From CAZMRF01 sp964568735 (lineage in GTDB: Bacteria; Acidobacteriota; Polarisedimenticolia; JACPZX01), in contig CAZMRF010000064.1 in assembly GCA_964568735.1 (NCBI GenBank), forward strand, positions 1 through 30,404: 30,404 nt of DNA, given 5' to 3'. The translations under genes and the position numbers were made by a program. Shown in pieces: positions 24,086 to 30,404 of this stretch (its first letter is position 1; every line of letters starts with the position of its first letter). The notes under the pieces are model-generated. The model had not been told where the DNA came from and made no database searches. It was given only the letters and a program-made list of their open reading frames with translations.

Positions 24086-25492
24086 CTAGCCGTCCGATTC
24101 GCGGAGGAATTCCTCGTCCCGCCGCAGGCTGAGCCTGGCGAGGGCGCCCGGATCCGCGCCGCCTCCTCCGCGCCAGGCGTCGAGAAGCCGGGCCGCCGGA
24201 CAGCCTCCCGGGCCATCGAGAGACTCCTCGAGCGGCCCGAGAAGCCCGGCCTCCCCGGCTGCGCAGGGGGGCAGGTTGGTCCCCCCGCAGATCCTCATGA
24301 GTCCGTCGCGTGCGATCGCGACGAGCTCACGGGCGAGATCGCGCGCCGAGCGCTCACCGAGGCGGGCGGCCGGGCCGAGGCGCGCCACGTCGGAGAAGAA
24401 CGTCGTCCTCTCGTCGAAGGTGCAGCTCGCAACCAGCGCCCAGGCCGCGCGCCGGGCTCTCTCGTCGTAGAGAAGCCCTTTCCAGAAGGCCACGAAGGCG
24501 AGGACGAGGTCGGGAGTCACGCTGTCGAGGCCACGCACCTCGACGTAGGTCTTGAGGCGGACCTCCGTGAAGATCGTGGTGAGGTGCATGGCCCAGTCGG
24601 CCTCGGTGGCCGTGAGCCCGCGCCACCCTCCGGTGAGAAAGCCCCGGAAGGGCATCCCCTCCATGTCGACCCATCGGTCGTTCCGCCGGATGAACAGCGT
24701 GGGCACGCCGAGCGCGTACTCGACGTAGTCGGCGAAGGCGAGGCTCTCGCGGAAGGCGAATTCGGGGAGGCCGCACCTCGCGGGGTCCGTGTCGGTCCAG
24801 ATGTGGGCCCGCCGGGAGAGATAACCGCTCTCCCGCCCCTCGTAGAGCGGGGAGTTGGCGCTGGCCGCGGTGGCGATGGCGGAGACGGCCAGGGCGACGC
24901 GCAGCTTCTCCATGGCGTCGGCCTCGCTGCCGTAGTCGAAGTTGATCTGAACCCCTGCCGTTCCCTTCATCATGTGGTGGGCGAGCTTCCCGCGCGCTCC
25001 GAGGAAGGGGCCCATGATCCCGTAGCGCCCCTTGGGGACCCACTCGATGGCCTCCACGGGCGTGAGGGGCTGGAGGCCGAGCGGCACCCAGGCGATGTCC
25101 AGGGGCCCGGAGACGGCTGCGGCCTCGCGCAGGAAGCTGGTCAGCTCGCGGCGCAGCCGGCCCACGTCGGGATGCACTCGTCCGCTCAGCTCGAGCTGCC
25201 CCCCGGGCTCGAGTGTGACGTGGCTGTCGCCGCGCTCCAGGCCGATGATCCGCTCCCCCTCGAAGTCCGCCTTCCATCCGAAGCGATCGGCCAGCGACCT
25301 GAGTACGGCCTCCACCCCCCGGGGGCCGCTGTAGGGAGCCGCCCGCCCCGTCTTCCGGTCGAGGCCCAGCCGCTCGTACTCCAGCCCGACTCCCCATCTC
25401 GGTGGCTCCTTGATCCCGGCGGTGAAGTACCGGACGAGATCCTCTCTCGTTCGGACGGGAGCGTCGGAGGAGAGCGGCAGGGTTCCGGTCAC
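24086..25492 (-). CDS. gshA: Glutamate-cysteine ligase (plant/alphaproteobacterial type)
   Basis: This enzyme joins glutamate and cysteine using ATP to give gamma-glutamylcysteine, the first step of glutathione and related thiols. The 468-residue length and motifs fit the plant/alphaproteobacterial class: GVGLEYERLG (Mg/Glu site), LEPGGQLELSG, MMKGTAGVQINFDY, RRAHIWTDTDPARCG, VDMEGMPFRGFLTGG and KTYVEVRGLD. GTG 25492 has GGGAGGA three bases upstream. No glutathione synthetase (gshB) lies in the window, so the final thiol is uncertain. It leads a two-gene minus-strand unit with the CDF transporter, which links thiol synthesis and metal export. Related EgtA enzymes are an alternative but less likely without other ergothioneine genes. 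Confidence 0.92.
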   Translation of the reverse strand: MTGTLPLSSDAPVRTREDLVRYFTAGIKEPPRWGVGLEYERLGLDRKTGRAAPYSGPRGVEAVLRSLADRFGWKADFEGERIIGLERGDSHVTLEPGGQLELSGRVHPDVGRLRRELTSFLREAAAVSGPLDIAWVPLGLQPLTPVEAIEWVPKGRYGIMGPFLGARGKLAHHMMKGTAGVQINFDYGSEADAMEKLRVALAVSAIATAASANSPLYEGRESGYLSRRAHIWTDTDPARCGLPEFAFRESLAFADYVEYALGVPTLFIRRNDRWVDMEGMPFRGFLTGGWRGLTATEADWAMHLTTIFTEVRLKTYVEVRGLDSVTPDLVLAFVAFWKGLLYDERARRAAWALVASCTFDERTTFFSDVARLGPAARLGERSARDLARELVAIARDGLMRICGGTNLPPCAAGEAGLLGPLEESLDGPGGCPAARLLDAWRGGGGADPGALARLSLRRDEEFLRESDG

Positions 25493-25603
25493 GATTCCTC
25501 CCGAGCGGGCCCGGAAACGATTGTCGCTCGGGGCCGCAGGCGTGCTGGAGGCTAGGGTAGGAACCGCTGCGGCGTCAATCCGCCGCGTCCGTGACGCTGT
25601 CGT

Positions 25604-25817
25604 GCGCGTTGCTCGCCCTCCGCTCCCGGCTACGGCCGTAGACGATCTAGCCCCATCCTGCGCCGGGGCACGGCCTCCGGACGTCCGCTCCGGGCGAACA
25701 ACGCGCGCTCGGTGTCCCGCCCGTCCGCCAGGTCTGATTCAGGTGATTGCGTCGATGACAGCTCGCGGCTCTGGTTTGAAGCGAGTTGCGCAGGGCGGCG
25801 AGCAACGCGCGCTTGGT
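25604..25817. repeat. Three copies of a 14-21 bp element (two direct, one inverted)
   Basis: The 367-base gene-free stretch 25493-25859 holds GGCGAACAACGCGCGCTCGG+T at 25693-25713 and a near copy with two changes at 25797-25817 (19 of 21 identical). An inverted copy of its first 14 bases, GCGCGTTGCTCGCC, is at 25604-25617 and is perfectly complementary to 25797-25810. Between them lies the 12-base palindrome CTACGGCCGTAG (25630-25641). No gene, RNA or transposase end is recognisable here. Confidence 0.6.
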
Positions 25818-25822
25818 TTACC

Positions 25823-25843
25823 CGGGATCCCGTCGTGATCCCG
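25823..25843 (-). terminator. Possible terminator hairpin after spoVR
   Basis: CGGGATC-CCGTCGT-GATCCCG is a perfect 7-bp stem with a 7-base loop, starting 16 bases beyond the spoVR stop codon on the minus strand. There is no T-tract after it, so it would be a non-canonical or Rho-assisted terminator, or an mRNA-stabilising hairpin. Confidence 0.4.
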
Positions 25844-25859
25844 AATCGTGGTCGGCGAC

Positions 25860-27350
25860 TCAGGCGACCTCGGCGACGTCGGACTCGGTGTGATCGCTGC
25901 CGTCGAAGCCGAGGAGGCGGCCCTTGCCGTCGAGCTGCGTCTGGAGCCGGACGGGACGCCCCCAGATCTTGTGCAGGTTCCTCAGGGTGTCACGCGCCCA
26001 GTCGAGCCTGAGATCGATCCCCTCGTGCCGGTGCACCAGGAAGAGCTCCCCGCGATTGTCGTGGTTGGCATCCACCACGTCGATGAAGGGCTGCCCGTGG
26101 TTCGTCAGGCCGAAGAGCAGCTGCGCCTTGATCGACTTGAACTCCCGGCTGGAGATCTGGTACTGGCTCGTCTTCTTGCTGTAGGTGTAGGTGAAGAGAT
26201 TGTGCCGGGCGGCGAATTCCTCCGTCAGGAAGGCATCGATGAAGGTGACGTCGTTGTAGATGCCCCGCACTTCGAAGAGCTTCGCGAGCCCGAGCCCCAG
26301 GCCCCTGTCCCACTCCGCCTTGGCCCGGATGTCGTCGCACTCGTCGTATTCCTTGCCGAACTTCCCCCGGTTCCACCGGTCCTCGATGTCCTTGTACAGC
26401 TCCAGTCCCAGCTTGTAGGGGTTCAGGCGGCCCGGGTGGCTGGCGACGGTGCCCGAGTGGTGGTCCGCGTAGTCGATCACCTCGGCGTCCGTCAGCGCCT
26501 TCTCCGTCATGATCTTCGAGTGCCAGAAGGTGGCCCACCCCTCGTTCATGATCTTGGTCTGCCCCTGGGGCGCGAAGTAGTAGGCCTCCTCGCGCACGAT
26601 GCCCAGGATCTCGCGCTGCCAGGATTCCAGGGGCGCGTTCTCGGCGAGGAACTTCAGGACGTCCCGGACGGGATCCTCCGGGAAGCGCCTCGCCCGGGTG
26701 AGGTCCTCCTGGATCTTCTTCTTCTGCGCCGCGAGGAACTCCGGGGGGTTGATGTAGTCGGACATGTAGTCCTTGCTCCGGAGGCGGCGGACGGTGGGCG
26801 GGGGCTCCTCCTCGGCACCAGGGTCCCTGCGCGGCCGCTCCCTGACGATGAAGAGGGAGTGCGGATCGATGAGGCCCTCGATGGAGAGGCAGACGTCGAT
26901 GAAGTCCTCGACGGCCTCCACGGTGTGCTTCTCCATGAGCCGGCGGACGCGGGTGGCGTGGTTGGCCATCTCGTCGACCATCTTGCGATTCGTCTTCGAG
27001 AACCACACGTTGTTCTTGAAGAAGTCCGAATGGGGGTAGACGTGCGCCATGACCAGCTTCTGATCGACGTAGGCGTTGGACTCCAGAAGGTACGCGTAGC
27101 AGGGGTCGTTGTTGATGACCATCTCGTAGATCCGGTGCAGGCCGTACGCGTAGGACTTGCTGAGCCTCTCGTACTCCATGCCGAAGCGCCAGTGGGGGTA
27201 GCGGGTGGGATAGCCTCCATAGGCGGCCACCTCGTTCATCTTGTCGTAGTCGAGCATCTCGTAGAAGACCTCGAAGAAATCGAGGCCGTAGTCGATGGCG
27301 TGCTGGCGGATCTCCCTGCGCGCCTTCTCGAGGTCGGGTGGGAGGCTCAT
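25860..27350 (-). CDS. spoVR: SpoVR-family protein (YcgB-like)
   Basis: This 496-residue protein is the usual length for SpoVR/YcgB. It starts at ATG 27350, overlapping the DUF444 stop as ATGA, with AAGGGG about five bases upstream. Family features include YGLDFFEVFYEMLDYDKMNE, YPHWRFGMEYERLSKSYAYG (the start of the conserved core), NNDPCYAYLLESN, MAHVYPHSDFFKNN, the metal-ligand-like NEGWATFWH segment, and NPYKLGLELYKDIEDRWNRG. In Bacillus SpoVR affects spore cortex formation. In Gram-negatives it belongs with PrkA (YeaG) and YeaH in a stress/starvation pathway; its biochemical activity is not established. The overlap and the neighbouring DUF444 and prkA genes support the same system here. 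Confidence 0.95.
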   Translation of the reverse strand: MSLPPDLEKARREIRQHAIDYGLDFFEVFYEMLDYDKMNEVAAYGGYPTRYPHWRFGMEYERLSKSYAYGLHRIYEMVINNDPCYAYLLESNAYVDQKLVMAHVYPHSDFFKNNVWFSKTNRKMVDEMANHATRVRRLMEKHTVEAVEDFIDVCLSIEGLIDPHSLFIVRERPRRDPGAEEEPPPTVRRLRSKDYMSDYINPPEFLAAQKKKIQEDLTRARRFPEDPVRDVLKFLAENAPLESWQREILGIVREEAYYFAPQGQTKIMNEGWATFWHSKIMTEKALTDAEVIDYADHHSGTVASHPGRLNPYKLGLELYKDIEDRWNRGKFGKEYDECDDIRAKAEWDRGLGLGLAKLFEVRGIYNDVTFIDAFLTEEFAARHNLFTYTYSKKTSQYQISSREFKSIKAQLLFGLTNHGQPFIDVVDANHDNRGELFLVHRHEGIDLRLDWARDTLRNLHKIWGRPVRLQTQLDGKGRLLGFDGSDHTESDVAEVA

Positions 27351-28453
27351 CGGCCCCTTCCGAGGAACTCCTTGATGGAGCCGTGGATCGCTTCCTTGTT
27401 CTCGATCTGGCTGAGCGCGACGCGCTCGTCCGCGGAGAAGGCATCCTTGAGGTCCTGGAGGAACTGCCCGGTGCCATAGGGGCTTTCCACCTGCCCGTAG
27501 CAGAAGAGGTTGGCGCCGGGCAGGAGGCTTCCGGACAGGAGCCGTACGCACTCTTCCGTATCTCCCTGGGACCAGTTGTCGCCGTCAGAGAAATGGAAGA
27601 AGTAGGTGTTCCATTCCTCCGGAGGGAACTCCGTGCGGACGAGATGCTCGGCGAGGCGGTAGGCCGAAGAGATCACCGTGCCTCCGGACTCCCGCGTGTG
27701 GTAGAAGGTCTCGCGATCGACGACGCGCGCCTCCGCGTCGTGGACGATGTACCGCACCTCGATCCCGTCGTACTGGCTGCGAAGCCACGTGTCGATCCAG
27801 AACGATTCGATCCGTACGATCTCCTTCTGCTCATCTCCCATGGAGCCCGAGACGTCCATCATGTAGATGATCACGGCGTTGGACTCGGGCTCGACCTTCA
27901 CCCTCCAGGTGCGGTACCGGCGGTCCCGCCGGATCGGCACCACCCTCGGCCGCAGCGGATCGTACGTGCCGGAGGCGATCTGCCGCTTGAGAGCTTCCTT
28001 GTAGGTGCGCTTGAAGTGCCGCAGGCTCTCCGGGCCGGTCGAGGAGATGCCGACGTAGCGGTCCTTCTCGGTGATGATGTTCTTGCGTCCCTTCGGGCGG
28101 ATCGCGGGGAGCTCCAGCTCCTCCCCGAGGATACGGGCCAGCTCCTCGAGGGTGACCTCCACCTCGAGCAGGTGCTCACCCGGCGCGTTCCCCGCTTGTC
28201 CACTTCCATCCTCGGGCTCGCCCACGCCGATGATCTGGCCGACGTCGCCCTCACCCTGGCCCACGCCTCCCGATTCACGGGGGCCGTAGGTGAAGTGAGG
28301 GAGGTCGATCTGGGGGATGGGGATGCTGACCAGCTCCCGCCCCTTCCGACCGATGAGCTCGCCGCGTCCGATGTAGTTGCGGAGGTTCTTCTTGATGCGG
28401 CCGCGGACGATCTGCCTGAATCGGTTGTGATCCTGCTCGATTCTGAGTGCCAT
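27347..28453 (-). CDS. yeaH: DUF444/YeaH-family protein with VWA-like domain
   Basis: This is a 368-residue member of the DUF444 (YeaH/YhbH) family. ATG 28453 (MALRIEQDHNRF) is preferred over a further ATG at 28516 because it gives the normal start. The N-terminal half is basic (RGRIKKNLRNYIG). The C-terminal half is a von Willebrand A-like domain with the MIDAS motif DVSGSMG at about residue 205, followed by FWIDTWLRSQYDGIEVRYIV, the conserved HDAEARVVD and ESGGTVISSAY. It is a probable adaptor between the PrkA kinase and SpoVR. The stop overlaps the spoVR ATG, so the two are coupled. In most genomes prkA is directly upstream; here a 231-residue plus-strand gene lies between. Confidence 0.94.
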   Translation of the reverse strand: MALRIEQDHNRFRQIVRGRIKKNLRNYIGRGELIGRKGRELVSIPIPQIDLPHFTYGPRESGGVGQGEGDVGQIIGVGEPEDGSGQAGNAPGEHLLEVEVTLEELARILGEELELPAIRPKGRKNIITEKDRYVGISSTGPESLRHFKRTYKEALKRQIASGTYDPLRPRVVPIRRDRRYRTWRVKVEPESNAVIIYMMDVSGSMGDEQKEIVRIESFWIDTWLRSQYDGIEVRYIVHDAEARVVDRETFYHTRESGGTVISSAYRLAEHLVRTEFPPEEWNTYFFHFSDGDNWSQGDTEECVRLLSGSLLPGANLFCYGQVESPYGTGQFLQDLKDAFSADERVALSQIENKEAIHGSIKEFLGRGR

Positions 28454-28530
28454 TCCGCCGCGGGCTCCCGGGGCCGCCGGCCGGGTTCGCTGAGGGCCGG
28501 AAACTCCTCCCCACATGGGGTTTACGCCGA

Positions 28531-28559
28531 AGTATAGTGCCGGGTCCCGGGGCGGGCAA
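28531..28559 (-). promoter_or_regulatory. Candidate promoter of the yeaH-spoVR unit
   Basis: On the minus strand TTGCCC (28559-28554) and TATACT (28536-28531) are 17 bases apart, a good -10 with a fair -35. Transcription would start near 28524, about 70 bases before the DUF444 ATG. The same AT-rich core reads TATAGT on the plus strand and could serve the divergent gene, but no -35 is seen there. Small inverted repeats flank it (CCCCACATGGGG at 28509-28520, CCGGGTCCCGG at 28540-28550). Confidence 0.45.
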
Positions 28560-28620
28560 AGACGGGGAGCCTGTCCGGGCCTGGTATCCTTCGGGCTCGA
28601 GGGGAGGGAAAGCGCCGGAA

Positions 28621-29316
28621 ATGGCCGTAATGGACGGAGCGACGCTGGGAGGCGTCGCAGGGCTGCTCGGGCGCCTGAGGGAGGGGCGCGGGAAGCGCGA
28701 CGCCACGATGTCCGCGTCGCAGCTCCTGGGCCGCGTGCACGAGGAGGCGGTGAAGCGGATCCCCATCGGCCCCGAGGACAATGTGCTCCTGCTCGGGGCC
28801 GGGGATCTCAGGCCGGTGGAGCGGATCGCCTCGGCCTGCCGCGCCCTGATGGTCCTGGACGACCTTTCGGAGAGCCGGATGACGGCCCTCGGGTCGGAGC
28901 CGAGGTTCCGCGCATTCCAGCACCTCAGGTTCAGGCAGTGGCGCTCGGGCGGGATCCCGGCGCCCCAGGGCACGGTCGACAAGATCCTCTCGCTGAGCTA
29001 CCTCTATCGCTCCCGCGATGCTCGTGCGGTCGCGGGTGAGCTGGTCTGGGGAAGCCACCACGGGTGCTCCGTTGTGGTGTGCGAGCCCTCCGCCACCCTC
29101 GATGACCGCACGGCACGGAAGTACTCGCGCGAGGCCGAGCTGAGCATGGAAGAGCACGCGGCTCTTCTCGCCTACACGCGCAGCGCCACCTCCCTGCGCC
29201 GGTTCAGCCGGGAAGGCCTCGCGTCACTCCTGACCAGCAGCGGCATGAAGGACGTCGAGGTGGGGGAGCTGCTCCACGGCCTCGTCCTCGTGGCGACCGC
29301 CCGCGTCGAGTTCTGA
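28621..29316 (+). CDS. Rossmann-like, methyltransferase-related protein inside the prkA cluster
   Basis: This 231-residue protein starts at ATG 28621 (or ATG 28630), with GGGAGG 13-14 bases upstream. The layout resembles a class I SAM-dependent methyltransferase. NVLLLGAGDLRPVERIA is in the motif I position, though it lacks the full GxGxG. ALMVLDDLSESRM is in the acidic second-strand position, DKILSLSYLYRSRDARAVAG gives the motif IV-like strand and helix, and SREGLASLLTSSGMKDVEVG precedes a final strand. The match is by pattern, and the cofactor site looks degenerate, so it may not bind SAM. It is encoded opposite to prkA and yeaH, between them: 48 bases from the end of prkA, and divergent from yeaH over 167 bases. 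Function unknown. Confidence 0.65.
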   Translation: MAVMDGATLGGVAGLLGRLREGRGKRDATMSASQLLGRVHEEAVKRIPIGPEDNVLLLGAGDLRPVERIASACRALMVLDDLSESRMTALGSEPRFRAFQHLRFRQWRSGGIPAPQGTVDKILSLSYLYRSRDARAVAGELVWGSHHGCSVVVCEPSATLDDRTARKYSREAELSMEEHAALLAYTRSATSLRRFSREGLASLLTSSGMKDVEVGELLHGLVLVATARVEF

Positions 29317-29364
29317 CCCCCGGAGCCGGGAGCGGAGGGCGATGCCCTTCGGCGCGCGTCCCCG

Positions 29365-30404
29365 TCAGTGCTTGGCGTCGCCGCGGGCGAAGATGCTGGC
29401 GACGTAGTTGAGGACGTCCGTCGAGCAGACCTCGCAGTAGCCGTAGTCCTTGATGAGACGGGTCTTCACGACGTCGATCTTCTCCTGCGTGTCCTGGTCG
29501 ACGACGCTGCTGACGAGGCTGGTCAGCTTGATGGAGTCCTTCTGGTCCTCGAAGAGCTTCAGCTCGAGGGCCTTGTGCAGGCGCTCGTTCGTGCGGTAGT
29601 TGAAGGTCTTCCCCTCCACCGCCAGGGCGCCGATGTAGTTCATGATCTCCCGGCGGAAGTCGTCCTTGCGGTTCTCCGGGATGTCAATCTTCTCCTCGAT
29701 GGACCGCATCATCCGCTCGTCCGGATCTTCCATCTGGCCCGTGTACTTGTTGCGGATCTTTTCCTTCTGGGTATAGGCCTTGATGTTGTCCAGGTAGTTG
29801 GAGCAGAGGCGTGAGATGGCCTCCTCGTCGGCGGAGATGGCCCGCTGGACCTCGTTCTTGACGACGTCCTCGTATTCCTGCTTCACCACGACCAGCAGGT
29901 CCCGGAATCGCTTCCGCTGCTCGTCGTTCGTGATGAGGGAATGGTGCCTGAGCCCCCCCTCCAGCTCGTTGAGGACCATGAAGGGGTTGATGCAGCCCTC
30001 TCCGCGATCGCCCACCAGAGCGTTGGAGATCTTGTCCTGGATGTAGCGGGGCGAGATGCCCTCCATTCCCTCCCGGCTCGTCTCCTTCCGCAGCTCCTTG
30101 ACGTTGTCCTCGGTGAAGCCGGGGAGCGTCTTTCCGTTGTAGAGCTTCAGCTTTTGCAGCAGCGTGAGATCCGCCTTCTTGGGCTCCTCGAGCCGGGTGA
30201 GCACCGCCCACATGGCGGCCATCTCCACCGTGTGGGGCGCGATGTGCTTGCCGCGGATCTTCGTCGGGTTGTAGTCCCGCTGGTAGATCTTGTACTCCTC
30301 GCTCAGCCGGGTGACGTAGGGAATGTCGATCTTGATCGTGCGGTCACGGAGCGCTTCCATGAACTCGTTGTTCTGCAGCTTGCGGTACTCGGGCTCGTTC
30401 GTGT
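29365..30404 (-). CDS. prkA: PrkA serine protein kinase, 5'-truncated by window edge
   Basis: PrkA (YeaG) is an AAA+/kinase-fold protein of stress and starvation responses. Only the C-terminal ~346 of about 640-690 residues are in the window, and the frame runs off the end at 30404. Visible family segments are NNEFMEALRDRTIKIDIPYV, EYKIYQRDY, APHTVEMAAMWAVLTRLEEP, SPRYIQDKISNAL, HHSLITNDEQRKRF and NERLHKALELKLFEDQKDSI. The AAA+ Walker motifs lie upstream, outside the window. The C-terminus ends in ASIFARGDAKH. It is on the same strand as yeaH-spoVR but separated from them by the opposing methyltransferase-like gene, so a single transcript would have to read through that gene in antisense. Confidence 0.95.
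   Translation of the reverse strand, partial: TNEPEYRKLQNNEFMEALRDRTIKIDIPYVTRLSEEYKIYQRDYNPTKIRGKHIAPHTVEMAAMWAVLTRLEEPKKADLTLLQKLKLYNGKTLPGFTEDNVKELRKETSREGMEGISPRYIQDKISNALVGDRGEGCINPFMVLNELEGGLRHHSLITNDEQRKRFRDLLVVVKQEYEDVVKNEVQRAISADEEAISRLCSNYLDNIKAYTQKEKIRNKYTGQMEDPDERMMRSIEEKIDIPENRKDDFRREIMNYIGALAVEGKTFNYRTNERLHKALELKLFEDQKDSIKLTSLVSSVVDQDTQEKIDVVKTRLIKDYGYCEVCSTDVLNYVASIFARGDAKH

Noticed and set aside
25693..25817. Integron attC-like site
   Set aside because: The sequence lacks matching RYYYAAC and GTTRRRY ends, the repeats are direct rather than paired as an attC stem, and no integrase or cassette is near.
1..30404. Sigma-54 (-24/-12) promoters for the NtrX-like activator
   Set aside because: I looked for TGGCAC-N5-TTGC patterns by eye upstream of the genes and found none convincing; a TGGCATG near 7832 lacks the -12 element.
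1..30404. CRISPR arrays, insertion sequences, phage genes
   Set aside because: No regularly spaced repeats, transposase, integrase or phage structural genes were seen; composition is even across the window.

Overview
The window is about 30.4 kb of dense, high-GC bacterial chromosome. It carries roughly twenty protein genes, no RNA genes, no mobile element and no CRISPR array. LpxC (lipid A synthesis), DapF (meso-DAP/lysine), an exported lipoprotein and an NtrY-type membrane kinase point to a diderm (Gram-negative) organism. The gene content and TPR-rich proteins would fit an uncultured lineage such as Eisenbacteria, Acidobacteriota or Myxococcota, but the sequence alone does not settle this. 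Start codons are mixed ATG/GTG/TTG, and many junctions overlap as NTGA.

Layout. (1) 1-4496, plus strand: 3' end of hslU, a fibronectin-type-III lipoprotein with an LptM-like N-terminus, dapF, a small membrane protein and a PhzF-family isomerase, almost without gaps. (2) 4657-8843: an exported protein of unknown function (+) converges on, and overlaps, a minus-strand unit of a TPR protein, a GAF-like/coiled-coil protein and an EamA transporter. (3) 8844-15561, plus strand: a structured leader, lpxC, a DUF4390 protein, ntrY-like kinase, ntrX-like sigma-54 activator and a PHP-domain protein. (4) 15664-21166, plus strand: a three-gene, translationally coupled TPR module with its own promoter. (5) 21177-25492, mostly minus: an XRE/DUF955-type regulator, a regulatory intergenic region with a possible small gene, a Zn-type CDF transporter and a glutamate-cysteine ligase. 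(6) 25860-30404, minus: spoVR, DUF444/yeaH and the 3' part of prkA, the conserved stress-response trio. It is interrupted by a plus-strand methyltransferase-like gene.

How the genes fit together. Regions 1 and 3 are mainly envelope biogenesis and its control (DAP, lipid A, lipoprotein, NtrYX). Region 5 suggests thiol/metal homeostasis plus a metabolic regulator. Region 6 is the PrkA-YeaH-SpoVR starvation/stress system. The observations most worth checking are: a DapF with serine in place of its second catalytic cysteine; mutually exclusive hairpins in the lpxC leader; the TPR module whose middle protein has a four-cysteine N-terminus; a duplicated operator-like sequence between the XRE regulator and a possible small gene; a repeated 21-bp element between spoVR and gshA; and the unknown gene inside the prkA-yeaH-spoVR cluster.
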